Shown: positions 35,137-47,933 of the stretch, one piece after another
How the letters are laid out: every line of letters begins with the position of its first letter
How positions within the stretch are numbered: position 1 is the stretch's first letter
NCBI GenBank assembly: GCA_037043015.1
Contig: CM073321.1
Coordinates: 27,045,510 to 27,109,509 of the forward strand
Reading direction: 5' to 3'
Origin: Bryum argenteum
Taxonomy: Eukaryota; Streptophyta; Bryopsida; Bryales; Bryaceae
DNA length: 64,000 nt
Position numbers and translations under genes: made by a program
Notes under the pieces: generated by a model
The model's input: the letters and a program-made list of their open reading frames with translations, nothing else
Database searches by the model: none
What the model was told of the DNA's origin: nothing

Positions 35137-35599
35137 TGGAAAGAATACAAAAAGAAAGTAGGGAGTCGTTGGACTAAGGATGGCCAAGGAGCTTGAGCAA
35201 AAAGTAGGAAGTAAGAAAGGCAAGGGCGCAAGAAGGCGAGAAGGTAGGAATGCGAGTAGGTGGAAAGAACGGGAGACATAACAGATTATATAGGCAAGAA
35301 CGGCTTCCAATCTAGTTGTTTATGGTTTTAAGCTAGCCCGAGTAAACCCCGCCCTTCTGGTTCCTGCCCGCCTAACCCTATACAGGTATAGACAATGAAA
35401 AAATTTAAATACCCCTAAAATTACCCTAACCTCTACGCTTAAGGATCCGCCCAAAGAGATAGACTTTTAGCTACTTCATCTTCATACTGTCGCTACTAGG
35501 ATGGACCGATGTATATGCCTTTATTCTTCCCTTTTATCTACTCCTAGACACTATCTAGACCCAAATTATTCAATTGCACAAAAAGAGGGTTTGACAGTA

Positions 35600-37918
35600 G
35601 ATTAAAAAGAGATATCCTCTAGCCATTCCGGTTTAACATAAAATAAACGGGCGTCCTTGGTTTAGTTCTCCACGCCCATCGCTCGTTTCCCATTTGGTAA
35701 TCTTGAGGGCGCATCTACTATACCATGAGTCTCCCCTAGTTTGTATACCAAAATAAACTCGTACTCCTGGAACACCAGCAACTACCTAGCAATCCTGCCT
35801 GATATCTGTGGTTTATTCACCACGTATACCAAGACTAAGTCATCAACAAAAATACAAACTTGTAGCCCAACAAATAATACCTATACATGTTCAAGGCATA
35901 ACCTATTGCAAGAGCTTCTTGTTCCTTGGTCCTATAGTTCTCTTCATGACAATTAAAAGTCTAGAAGCATAAGAAAGTGGTTGGTTACACTTCCATGCTG
36001 AGTTTTGGGCCTACATTACTCCAACTACTATATTTGTAGCATCAGTATGCACATAGAACTTCAAGTTTCATCTTGGTGCAATGAGCATTTGCGCATTCTG
36101 ATACTTGTCCTTAATTTGCTTCCAAGCCTCTTCACATTGGTCTAACCAAGTAAACTTCTCGCACTTTTTCATCGATTTTGTAATGGATATGATGATGTGT
36201 GCATACGTCTTGATGTAGCACTTGTTCCAGTGGGCACAACCATTCAAAACGTGCACATCGACTTGCTTCTTTGGTCTTGGCATGTTTTCTATCACCTCAA
36301 GCTTCTTTGAGTCTACAAATTTACCTTCTTTGATACCACATGACCAGGATGATTCCTAAATATACCATTAAGAAACATTTTTTTGGGTTCAAGCTTATGC
36401 CATATTCCCGACATAGGTCAAAACTTGACTTAGTGATAAGTGATGTTAGTGTAAACACTAAAATCATCCAAAAATAATTTCATAAAATTTCCAATGTAAT
36501 CTTGAAAGGTTGTATTCAATACCCTTTGTTATGTTGCTAGAGCATTTTTCAATCCAAATGGCATGACCAATTGTCCGAATGCTACGAGTCAGTTACAAAA
36601 GCAATATTATACGTGTCTTTTGGTGCTACCTGGATCTGATGGTCTCGAAATGAATACATTTTATGTCTTGCCATAGAATCCAACACTTTATCAGTAAATG
36701 ATAATTGATAAGGATCCTTTTAGTAGTATCATTTAACTTCTTGAAATCAATACAAATCCTCAATTTTCCATTTTTTTAGGCACACTAACAATAGATGAGA
36801 GTCAGGTGGCATCCTCCACTAGCGCAATGAATCCTACTTGGAGCAATTTGTCCAAGTCAAGTTCACTATGTTGGCATAGTTTGGATTCACCCGGTATCTA
36901 GCCTGACGCCCTAATGTGCTTGGTGGTATATTTTTCTCCAGCTCGATTCGGTGTTGCGCAATTAAAACGGGATTGCCCTTCAAGTCCTTCTATATCTAGA
37001 CAAACACGTCCTTGTATTCACAGAGGAGTATCTATGCCTTGTTGACATTCTCCAAACTTTTGTCTCCATTTCTCTGTAGGTAGTACGGATCTCTGTCTAT
37101 ACTCAGGTTCACCTTTCTGTAACTGTTTGGATTTCAGTACGTTCTAAGCAGCAATTTTCAGCTTCTTCACCTTCTCTCTAGCAGACTAGCACGTGTTTAA
37201 TCTACTTCAATATCTCCCTCATTGAAAAGCGTAGTAATATATTGCGTAAGCTCATTCTAGTTCCTCCAACTAGTCCACGTCTGTAGCGTGGTGTTGGTTT
37301 CTCGCCTTGTCTGGGTATCTGAGCTAGTCCTGGTCTCCGGCCTGGTAAAGGTTTTAAGCCAAGTGCCAAGTTCTGTTTGTGTTCATTTGAAGTAACGTTA
37401 GTGTGCCAATGACCAGTACGTCTTGCTTGGTAGTTAGTCACCGTGTCTCTTCTTCATTTGTAAGACCTTGAGCAAAGTTGTAGCAAATCGGCACTTCTGG
37501 TATTTTTTGACTAACTAAGGACGACCTAACAACATGCAATAGGCTGCATCAACCTCCTTATTTTTTATCACAGTCAAAGTAATAAGGTAAGAAATACCAT
37601 GAATGTCAATTCCCACATTCCATATCACGCCCTCTGGGCTACGACAATCTAATCTCTAATTCTCAGTTTCCATGGAGTTGGTTGCGCTCTCGCTTTTTGT
37701 TAGTTATTGGAGTGACGTCCGCAAAATCCTCTATCCAGTAGTACATTATCTAAAACACCGTTCCCAATCTGCACTCCTAACACCGTCAATTTCTTGCCTA
37801 CATCAATAGCCAGAATAGTTATTAGATCTTCCCTACCTCTTTTACTAGTCATCGGCTTCACTGCTAGCATTCTAATCCATCTAGAATGCTGGTGCTCGCT
37901 TAGTCGGAAAAAACACAT
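35600..37918 (-). pseudogene. Ty3/gypsy pol remnant: protease, reverse transcriptase, RNase H
   Basis: Minus-strand pieces in pol order. A retropepsin-like segment at 37700-37918 (V-L-D-N-V-L-L-D-R-G, the usual D-S-G position altered). Reverse transcriptase from about 36660 to 36300, with P-F-G-L-K-N-A-L-A-T and the catalytic box as F-L-D-D-F-S-V-Y, then the S-L-N-P-K-K-C-like block. The RT/RNase H connection at 36068-36295 (F-T-W-L-D-Q-C-E-E-A-W-K-Q-I-K). RNase H remnants at 35650-36060 end in a D-A-P-S-R-L-P-N-G segment, matching the usual A-D-A-L-S-R. Many stops (TAA from CAA, TAG) and frame changes show strong decay. No integrase was seen before the sequence changes near 35400. Upstream, 38.0-39.0 kb may hold gag remnants that I could not read. 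Confidence 0.75.
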
Positions 37919-37919
37919 G

Positions 37920-39600
37920 GGCCTTGACGAACTCGGATATGATTCGTGCCATCTGCACCAATTGACCTAGTCAATGTGATTCGGTTGGCTAATATCTGTT
38001 TGGCCACCATTTTTGCCTAATACTCCTCCTTGTCTTGTGTAAAACTATTCTCTGGAAGTATTCTTATAGCAAGCTTATCGGACTTCATTCTATAATGTAG
38101 AGCATCAAAACTTAGAAATTATTTATTAGCAACTCTTCTAAAACGACCTTATTCGTCCAAGATTGAAAGTCAACTTTACCTTGGTCTGCTACTCTCTCCT
38201 CCTCCTCCTCCTTAAGCTTTATTTCCTTCAATGTATCGAATATGAGGTTCCTAATCTGCTCTTCTTCTTTCCAATCCTTCTTCGTTCTGGCCTTTTAAGA
38301 TCTAGTACGTTAGATTCCTTGTGAATTGGAGGTAATCCGGCCTTTTTGCGTTAAGCCCCGGTTATACCAATTACGTCCACCAGATCCTCCTCGTTGTCCA
38401 GGAACTCAATTTCTACATTGCTCACATGGGTGTCTGATTGTTCAGCCTTCTTATTCTTGTCTGCTAAAAATTGATGCCACTAAATCTTTAGGAGGCAATT
38501 CCAACTTTTGTGTCTATGTTTGCCGCGTAAATAACAAAGATCTCGTTTATCGCCAAGACTTGCATGTTGATTGGTACTTGGTTTTGAAGTGGGTGGTATC
38601 GAATAACATGTAGGTGAATTTCGAATTCTGTACTGACACCTCATTCACTTCTATAGGTTCCTCGTCATCCTTCTTATCACCTTCTTCATAGCGTCTATCC
38701 ATCATAGAATAGTCATGTAGTCACTCTTTCTTTTATTGACGACTATGCGGTAATGGAAATCTGGTCCACCTGGCTTCTCCGGTAAGTCGAGTCTGACCCT
38801 CCAAGTGATTTCCTGGGTAGGTGCTCTGGATTTTTCTCCTTGCCTTCGTCTGCTCTCTTGTGTGCTCGTCCTTTATACTATTGGTCAGTATTTCCTAGTG
38901 AGTATATCCATCTACCACTTAAATCTGCTCTTTATTAGGTCCGTCAATAGCTACTGCTCGTACTTAGATATCTACTTCCGCTTAGGTTTATAAGATTGTT
39001 TTTAGTATGGGATTTTTGCAAGATTTTAGTGCACTTCAATCTTAATAGTATGTCCCTAGGTGGATTTCTCGGTTTCCCTTGTTTTTTTTCTTTTTTTTAT
39101 ATATGTGGTGGAGGTTAGGTTACTAGTGTTTTTTGTCCTTATTCTTTCAACCTTTATATTTTTCTTTCTTACTTGTACTTCTTCTAATATTTCCTACTAC
39201 TGCTTAGCATGCTACAAAAAATCAATTGAATAAGAAAGACTACTTAGACATGGGTAACTATTCTCCTTTTTGTTACAAAGTCTTCCTTAACTCTTGGTGC
39301 AGACCGCCACTTCTGGTAACAAATTCCTAGTCTTCCACTATCTTGGACTTACTAGGCAAGCTCCGCGTTTTCAGAAGTCCTCATGGTCGCTCTTTAGATG
39401 GTTTTTGCCTAGCACCGCTTCAACACGCTCACCTTTGTAGTGTTTTGGTATGTGCACCAAAATTCACATGGTCCAAACTTAAGCATGGTCGCCAATGTGA
39501 AAGTGGTATTCTTCCTACCCTTTAAATTACCTTATCTAGTGACCTCCAACTCTCTGGAATACTACAACAAGTCTCTACATCCTACCGAACTGATACAAAA
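37920..39600. other. Decayed sequence upstream of the gypsy pol, no readable gene
   Basis: Short open frames on both strands without recognisable domains. Its position before the protease on the minus strand suggests degraded gag, but no zinc knuckle or capsid motif could be read. Confidence 0.35.
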
Positions 39601-39609
39601 ACTACTCTT

Positions 39610-39900
39610 GAATACTCCTACTACTAATTCTGGACTCAACCTGAAACTCGTCTTGGCCTGGACTCCAAACTAATACTCGCTAAGACCTCAAACTGATCTT
39701 AGCCTTAATCTGAAACTTGTCCTAGTCTAGACCCCATATTGGTCCTCGTATGGACCCGAAATTGGTCTTGGACTAGACCTACAACATGCTTAGACTCTAA
39801 ACTGGTTCTAGCTTGAACTCTAAACTGGTTTTGGCCTAGACCCCAAACTTGCCTTGGTATGGATTCCAATCAAGTCCTAGTCTAGCTCCAAAAATAGTCT
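39610..39900. repeat. Degenerate tandem repeat of about 30 bp
   Basis: Units resembling CTGGACTCCAAACTGGTCTT recur about ten times with many substitutions (for example GACCCCATATTGGTCCTCG, GACTCTAAACTGGTTCTAG, GACCCCAAACTTGCCTTGG). Confidence 0.75.
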
Positions 39901-40104
39901 TTAACTTAACGTAACATTGATTTTGGGCAGGACTTATATGGGTCTTGGGACAATTCTTTGATTGTACTACAATGGTAATACTATTCCAACATCAGTGCTT
40001 ATCATCACTGCCTTCTAATGCTATTCCCCCAATACTCGAGAGTGGAAATCCTTACATTAAGTACTAATACATTAACACACTAATGTAGTCAAACTTCATT
40101 TAAA

Positions 40105-40300
40105 ACTAATGATGGTACAAACAACTTCTACCCCTCAAAGACTATGCGGTCCTTCTAAGTATCTGAAATTGTCCTATTCGATAGTTCTCTAAGGTATCCA
40201 GCACTCCACACACACACTCAGAGCCTACCTTTTAGCTTGAGCTCAAGCTTCCACGAAAGAGAGAGGAGGAGAGAGCGGACACTCTCAAACTTTCTCTTAA
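40105..40300 (+). repeat. LTR/UTR-like segment, inverted relative of 29.4-29.6 kb
   Basis: GGTACAAACAACTTC, GGTCCTTCTAAG, a CACTCCACACACACACT run and a GAGAGAGGAGGAGAGAG tract occur in the same order as on the minus strand at 29620-29440. No gene follows that I can read. Confidence 0.5.
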
Positions 40301-42400
40301 CTCTAGGTGCCACCTTAGTAATACCACCCTAGTTGCTTCAATTCATCTATAGGAGTTCATCAAGCAACCTGAATCATGGTGATCCAAAAGTCTAAGCTAG
40401 CACTTTCACTACCCTTGTAACTAAGAAATCACTAGTCTACAGGCTACATAAGTACTTTGTTATCAAGGACACCCAAGGTTGCTCGTCGATGTAGAGCTAC
40501 TCATGTCTGGGTTGTCACTCTGCATCTCCTATCCTCGCAGCCGTCGCTAAGCTTTATGCTACAGTGGAGGATGTTGATTCTCTTGCCCCGAAAATCCCTG
40601 CTCCTACCGTGGTTGCTGCTGGTACTCCGTAGACGGGAATTGCATTCTCGTGAAACAGGTCCCTCCTCTTCTTCAGAAATATGGGCATGTTGGTCGCCTC
40701 CTTTGGTCTGAGGTAATGAAATTGGTTGTAGAGGTGGTTGACGAAGGGCGCTGACTCGGGACTTACTATTTTGTTGATTAAGATTAGGGATAATCCCTAG
40801 GGTTAGTTTCACCCATTACTTTATTCTCAACCTTAGCAGTGCAAGGGAGGCTAATTATTACTCTTATTTATATTTCTTTCCTATTCCTACTGATTATAAA
40901 ATCACTAGATAACTAATTTGTAAGAAAACAAGGTTTGAGATGAGGTTGCGATCCCGTAAAGTTGTGAGGAGGTAACTTGAGGCGTGTTGCACGGTCTAGG
41001 TAGTTGAAGAGGACTAGGTGATCTCTAATAATGGGGTTTAAATGACAGAATGGTACAACCTACCATTTAAAACTGTAAAGAGATCCTTGTGATAGTTAAA
41101 CAGAAGTTTAGCTAAATAGCAATTTCTTTGCTTACGTCGGGGTTGTCAGATCCAGGTTTCACAGAGTTGGGCAGATTGATCCCAATACCAATCAAAACCG
41201 GGTAATTAGCATGCAACAATCGCAACAATGGCAGCAATTGAGAGGTAATTTACTAATTCACTGTGCAAAGTACTTATGAAACGATATCAAGCTATTTTTA
41301 ATATGTGGATCCAATCAACCTTATAAGTACTTATAAGTGGAGTTGTAACGAGGTGCTTTCACAAAATGCACGTTCTTAGCATTCAAGGACACAATTACTA
41401 CATTAGGTTGAAAAGGGTGTTCATATGAAACTTGTAAGCACAATCACAAATGCACCACCAATCCCAACATTTTAATTCATAGATGTCTCTTAATGTCTCC
41501 TGAAAATGAATTTAGTCCACTCAATCTCAGAATTTCAACCTTTATATCTAGAAATTTATGTCCAGAAATTCACGGTAGGCAAAACTATTTGTATATTCTC
41601 ACAAATATTCGTGATTTCAAAAATTAATTTGATTCATAACAAATCGCTCACCACTCTAAAATTTGAAATTAGTTACATCCTTTACAACATAGGACGTATG
41701 TTTGGTATTGCTTTGTGATGATAGTAATCAGCGAATGAAGAACATAAAAGCTTGAAACCGAATTTGGAAGAGAGGCGATGTGTGCAAGTTGAGCATGACC
41801 CGAGGACTCGCTACCATGGACGACTCCCGAAACATAGTAGAAGTATTTTCTGTCCACTTCTGTTCTTTCGATGATTAATATTCGATATTCAATATCTCAA
41901 CTATCAGGGGCCTGATAAGCCATGGCAGCAGTTTTCGACAAAATGAAGTATCGAGTAGTCAACGTTGACAGGAAATCGTAGTAAAATGTGTAGGTGTACG
42001 AAAGCTTGCAAATTCAGAATTATCTGACCTTCGAATACTGTGTTGCAGAGTCCGTACGATAGGATGCTCCCTTTGAACTGACGGCACAGTGAAGGAAGAC
42101 GACTTGTCCGCACAAAATTCCACTTGTCAATCCTGAGGCTAACGTAAAATATATAGAATCATCACTTCCTACAAAAACACTTCAGCCAAAAATCATAGAC
42201 ACTATCTATACGCTGTAGGTCACAATATACAAGTCCCGATACACTGGAAAAGCCTGGAGAACTCAAGGTAATGTCTGCTTCAAATACGTAGCTTCCATAA
42301 CACTGGAAGTCAAACTCCTCTTCAAGTTTAGAACCTCAATAGGTCGTGACTAGTTCCATCGTGCAAGCCAATTTTAAAAAACAAGCCGCTCTTCAAGAGA
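40300..42400. other. No gene recognised; includes probable 3' flank of the TAF15-like gene
   Basis: Mixed sequence. A short stretch near 40500-40740 keeps frames open on both strands without a recognised domain. The part from about 41500 to 42400 lies downstream of the TAF15-like stop codon and may contain its 3' untranslated region. Confidence 0.35.
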
Positions 42401-42407
42401 TCCTTCA

Positions 42408-42677
42408 TTAACCCTTAAACGCCCATAGGGTCTGAAATGGGCAGCCCAAAATTGCATCGCAGCATCTTTTGAACTTGGGCATAATGAGTAGTACACTTTT
42501 TGAACTTGGGTACATGAGTGAACCAGTCAATGATGAGCTTGCAACCTCCTACAAGGTTACAAGGAGGTGACCAGTTTGACATCAAAATATAAGTGAAAAG
42601 TTCATTACACTCAGAGCTACAGAGCAAATTCTGTTGGGAAAGAGCCCCTCGGGCTCTCTTGGGCGTTTAAGGGTTAA
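42408..42677. mobile_element. piggyBac-type MITE (270 bp including TTAA duplications)
   Basis: TTAA-CCCTTAAACGCCCA at 42408-42425 is matched by the exact complement at 42660-42677. A TTAA target duplication plus 14-bp terminal inverted repeats beginning CCC is the piggyBac signature. The interior (about 230 bp) encodes nothing recognisable. It inserted at the TTAA that contains the stop codon of the TAF15-like gene. The stop TAA is kept because the target sequence is duplicated. Confidence 0.85.
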
Positions 42678-45600
42678 GGTTCACCTCCCTTCGTTTCGTA
42701 CCCTTCATCATTAGAATCATGTCTGCTCTTTTTCAAACTAGAAAATCCCCTTCGATGTTCGTACGTACGACGATCAAAACGACTAGACAAACCATCACTG
42801 CGATCCCTGCTTCTCCCTCTTGTACAACTTTCAACAAATCCAAAATCTCTATCCCAGCCAGCTTTACCAACTCCAATTCCGATGCCAGTAGTATCGAGTG
42901 CGTTACCAAGTTTGGCCTTTGTGCGGAACTTCTTCTTCAAGTTCCCAAATTCGTCATACATTTCGCCATCGTCCTGAGATAGCACCAGCATGTCGGGCAT
43001 GAGTTTGTAGACAAACCCACTTATGTTCTTTGAGTATCCCCTCAAAAGACTTGTGCAACAGGTTTACCTGACATATAACTGCCCACTGGAGAAACTTGTT
43101 TGTAGTCTTCAAGAAGGCTAAGTGCGCTATTACTGTCACCTACTGAATTCTACCGCATTTTCGACATTCAAGGAAATCATAATTTCTAAAGTAACATCAT
43201 AATCAAGTGCGAGGTATGTCATTTGTGAATTTTATCCTTCTCATCGACATTCTTAAGTCAAAAGTCGAGAACAAAGACCTCTTGATCACGCCGTCTGCGC
43301 TTTGATTCTTCAATTTCTGCTTCATCGAACTCTTTGAAACCCCCTGCCCTTCCTTCTCTAAAAATGTGACAAGACCAACTTAGGAAAACGTCAAGAATGT
43401 CCCTAAACCAAATGCATGAGAAAACACTAGCGAAAACCTACTGAGGCACATCGAGCTCATCAAACCACCCTCACATTTGAAGTCAAATCCGGAGCAATGT
43501 CAGAAAGTAAGATTCAATCATGCACTAAGATCTGAGTACGAAGCTCGCTCTCATGTTGGCTACTATAAGTTCCACTAGTCTCCCATTCAACGACATTATT
43601 GAGAGACCGCTGTTAATGACGAATCAAAGACATTTTCTGCAGTTGAGCAACAGTTCCAAAGATTGTAATCTTCTATTTTACAGCTCGATCCTCCAACATA
43701 GACTATCAATGATAGATGATGATTCAGTAAAGGACCACCAGACAGACCTGGCACCACCTTCGTTATAGCCTGGTTTTGAAGTATTGCAAATGTTGCACTT
43801 TAAGCGTTTAGCCCAATTTATATTCCCACACCTACAATGTCCACAAGATGATTAGCTGGCTAAAGACAACAAAGACGATATGGTCATTTATAAAGAGGCC
43901 ATTCATAAAGCAAAGCCTCACCACCCCCATCGACAGTGTGCATCAATATCTGAGCTTTTCAGACAAAGGCCACACAAACCGAGATCGACATATGGTATGG
44001 AACCCCACCAAATAGCATCAAGACCGCAGCAAGAGCGTAAGATCTCTACAACACCCGATACCACGCAAGGCTCACTACAAAGTGCATGAAAACCCATTGC
44101 CAGGACTGAGTACATTGTATGAGAGTAACTTATAGGAAGAACTTCATAATAAAAATCGTTCCATATTGCTTAAGAGCCATTAACCTCGGGCTAGGAAGTA
44201 AAAAAACATAGAAATCGTTTGACTAACTATCTAAACTTTTCACTCCAAAAACTGTTGATTCAGAGAAGCCTGCAACTACTAACATGTATCCATCTCGGTC
44301 TATTCTGTTAATACTCATGAGAATTGTGACAGTAATAATCTCACGAACACGCTCGAGTTAAACATAGGTCAAGCTTGACTCCGCAATAAAAACTAGCCGA
44401 TTGACGAATATTTAGCTAGAAAGTTCGGAAATGTTGTAAAATTTTAATATACCCTTTGCAACATACATTTTCATTTGGGGCCAATTACGTGTAACAATGA
44501 ATTTGCAACCTAGCCAATTCAGCAAACGAATACAGAAAACGGACAGAATGAAGTAACCGAGGCAGTTTTTACAATAAGACAGAACAGAACCAGAAAGCTC
44601 CAGACATCTTACAGATATAACGTTCAACATACATTGGACAATTCCAGTCATTGGGGCCGAACAAGCCTGGTGGTCCACCAGATCCGCGGCCTCTACCACA
44701 GGCGTCATTAGCTCCCCGAATCCGACCTCGAACGCCTCCAGCTACACCACCCCCACTTGCTAAATCAACTGCAGGGCGAGCACTACCACATCGATTGCAA
44801 ACTCCTCTAAATGCGAAGTTGATGTTGACACAACTGCAATGCCACAGAAGCCGTCTTACTTCGATGTCTGTGTGAGAGAAGGCATTGACAGGTCTAACAG
44901 GATTACAACACCACTAGCCATCTACTGCACAGTCCTGCTACTAATCAAAAGCCGAAAACTCTAACAACCTACGCGGTGATCTACCGATCTTGGTGATCTT
45001 GAACGACACCAACAGTATAAGCGCAACGACTTCCAACACCAGCAGCCGCAGACCTCCGAGAGTGAAGTCGACTTGTAAATTATAAAAACAACCCCATGGA
45101 AACAAGCAGGTGGAACGCCCATAAGTACAGAGGTATTCAGCCCCAGGACAAAACACAGACCTGGAATTCGCACACGACCAATCCCCATCTTGTTGCCATG
45201 ATTTTCCATCTGTACGCCCCTTTCTTTTACCCCCATCCAAGTCTACTGGTCCTCGGGCATCTCCAAGAACTCCCTCACATTTGACACCACAACCGCCAGC
45301 ATCTCCAGCGAAATAAGAATCTGTCGCATTCCCAGGTTCAACATGCGTAGTAGGGTTCTCAATGCTGGAGGGAGGTGCAACTAGATTTAGAAACTCCGCA
45401 CCTTCAGATACCGACACACTTACTATGTTGCCATTCAACTCGGTGTTATTGATCCACTCAACTGCAGATTCAGCAGCATGTTGGTCTTCGAATGCGACAA
45501 TAGCATCGCCAGTGAGCTTTTGGGTGATCTTATCACGATATAACCGTACCATTGGGCCACCAGATGTTCTATCTCTCTGTAAAAAGCATTTTGCATGTCC

Positions 45601-45856
45601 TAGCATCAGAAACTCAAGCCACAAGATGGAGTATTCTGCAACGGATTACAGAATTTCCTTCTTCCGCCAGTTCCGCACGCACATACAGCTACTGTATCAA
45701 AGTGTATGCAAAAGATGGCAAGGAACAAGAATATACCATAATGCGACCGAATCGACCAAAGTAATCCGCAAGATGATTCTCAGAAGTGCCAGATGGCAGA
45801 TTGCAAACGGTGACTGCACTCATTGAAGACGTTGCAGTTCCCATGATACCCATCAT
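42674..45856 (-). CDS. Intact plant-type TAF15/FUS-like RNA-binding protein, six coding exons, 399 aa
   Basis: Exons 45856-45737, 45576-45161, 44833-44633, 43831-43748, 43357-43279 and 42973-42674 all have GT-AG borders, and their phases sum to exactly 400 codons. Residues 14-97 form an RRM (V-T-V-C-N-L-P-S-G-T, then M-V-R-L-Y-R-D-K and G-D-A-I-V-A-F-E-D). Two RanBP2-type zinc fingers follow: Cys175/180/191/194 in D-W-S-C ... N-F-A-F-R-G-V-C-N-R-C, and Cys244/247/258/261 in N-D-W-N-C-P-M-C-G-N-I-N-W-A-K-R. A Gly/Arg-rich linker joins them. The tail has an acidic then Arg-rich helix (E-E-S-K-R-R-R-R), the E-F-G-N-L-K-K-K-F-R block and an R-S-R-D-R-rich end. In plants this architecture is TAF15/TAF15b, nuclear proteins linked to TFIID and RNA processing. 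No stops or frameshifts; the stop TAA lies in the MITE target site. Confidence 0.93.
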
Positions 45857-45868
45857 CTTTGCACCAGT

Positions 45869-46428
45869 CCTACATGCAGTAAAATTAACAACTCAGCTAA
45901 TTTAAATGACAGGAGTTCTGACATGTGCAAGCACGCTTGATAATTCCAAAATCTTCAGAGTAATTCTCAGCTCACAATCATAGTGAAATTCCTCATGATA
46001 CAGAAAATCGCTTGATACTTTGGCGCGTCAACAACGACTATTGACACCTTCGAACGAGACGTAAAGTTCAAGAGCATACACACGAATGATTGTATTGACC
46101 GTACGACAGTATGAAACACCATAACAGGTGTAATGTTCTTAAAAAACTGCGTAAAACAAGTCATGGTTAGACTAGATGCATACTATCAAACAACGTCCCT
46201 CCAGTTACTTAGTTACAGTACTTAAATCGTGGCACGTTATAAGATATAACGGGAAGGCTGACTAGATCAATTATAAAGATCAAAAATCGAAAACACGTGA
46301 CTGTATCTTCACACCGAGAGGTTCGAAAGGACACAAGGCGAGGGCCGGCCCAACCGGAAAAAAAGGCGGAACATGGCCAAGATAGAGCAGAAGCCGAACA
46401 GGTACCTAACTAGTCGAAACAAACAAAC
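45869..46428 (-). other. Possible 5'-UTR intron of the TAF15-like gene
   Basis: An acceptor-like TGCATGTAG ends at 45870, 13 bases before the ATG. A donor-like GAGCAG/GTTTGT lies at about 46428. This fits a leader intron, but no transcript supports it. Confidence 0.3.
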
Positions 46429-46668
46429 CTGCTCGACAACACGCGCACGAGCTGCATGAGACAGAGTAAAATGGCATTTCCGCAGCTGATACCAACGCTC
46501 TTATATGCACAGTGCATGTATCCTCTAAATCAGAAAGGAGCGCAACAGGTTCTGGGACTTTCACCTTCGTTCTAAGAAGGCTTAAAAATCTAAGGGTCGT
46601 TTTACACAGGAGGGCCAAGGACCAAACTTCCTCGGTGACCAGATTATGTCGAGTGAAATATTGGAGTG

Positions 46669-46746
<78 letters not shown>
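46669..46746. repeat. Poly(A) run followed by (TA)n microsatellite
   Basis: About 27 A bases continue into about 25 TA repeats, upstream of the TAF15-like gene. Such composite tracts often mark retroposed tails or replication slippage. Confidence 0.95.
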
Positions 46747-46749
<3 letters not shown>

Positions 46750-46752
<3 letters not shown>

Positions 46753-47930
46753 GGAATACTTTTTGTGAAATTGTTTGCTCTCGTGAAAAGAGTTTGGTTT
46801 TCCAAAAATACTCGACCTAGATATTTGGTGAAGGACCAAACTTTTCAGTGCCAAAAACCTCCAAATGTACCGCCATGTAGGCATTTTAGAGGTCAACAGT
46901 CTTCAAAGTTTGGTTGCTTGTGTGAAACCAGATACTCGTTACCTCCGATTAAAACCAATTAAAAGGCTCGATATCGCTTAGAATCTCAATTATGGTCTTC
47001 ATATCACAAGCCCTTAAATTTATAGCTACACATTTATCGACCTCACGCTCCAAAAGTATTAGATTTCCATTTGCTTGTAGATGTCTAGTACCCTTATCAA
47101 TGTAGTATTGTCAATCGTAACTTCTCCAACCGATTTTCACCCGAATATGCCTTTTCCACTATTTACCAAGGCAAATTCCGAATAGTAACCTAGTTATTTG
47201 TTCCACGATAATCTTCTAAAGTACAAAGCCAAGTCCAACTGAACCGCTTACCGAAAGTTACTCCCTAGTGAAGCAAATCAGGTTTATCTTTCCACTCCCC
47301 TATCCTTGCAACCACATTCCGTTTCTAACCGAGATCCGCTTTGTTATACGTGACAGGTTTTGGATTGGTTTAACCTCTATATACACCTCAGAGGGATTTT
47401 TGTTTATTTGCAAGGTGTTAGATTAGGACACCTCTCACTTTGATTGATGTGATTGAAGATGTCACACACGTTCTCTTCTCCTTCTCTTTTCACTTGGTTA
47501 GGTTCTTCCCTTACAACTACGCTCTACTTTCAGATAGTCACATCCCTACAATAAGTCACTTACGGATTGACCAATTCACCTACTTCCCATATTACAACAA
47601 CTTACTATCCGGATAGACCATGCCAAGGTTTATTGATTTGGAGGGCCTTGAGCTAATCCAAAGTTCAACACTCTACCCCTGATCTCCATGTCCGCTTCTA
47701 ATGTACCATTGGCTAGTAGAAAATCAACTCAATAGACATCCAAAAGTTGTTGAGGGCAACCGAGATCCCTCTTTTACTGTTGTCGTCCTATATTTGATTC
47801 TTATAAGAAGTATTGTTGCTCAATACGGATAGGCAATGCTATTCTTTAACTATTCCTCCTACAACCTAAACTCTTATTCTACACTACAGTAGAACATAAC
47901 TCTACTTGCACAAATAGCAAAGGACTTCTG
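46750..47930. other. No gene recognised
   Basis: Mixed sequence between the microsatellite and LTR 1. The last 180 bases (about 47750-47930) resemble the leader that follows LTR 2 at 51311-51430, read in the opposite direction, so part of this is the 5' internal region of a retroelement. Confidence 0.45.
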
Positions 47931-47933
47931 CAA

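Noticed and set aside
42415..42627. 70-codon minus-strand frame with Cys residues
   Set aside because: It lies entirely inside the non-autonomous MITE and shows no domain.
46406..46962. Frames with long Ile-Tyr repeats
   Set aside because: They are translations of the (TA)n microsatellite and poly(A) run.
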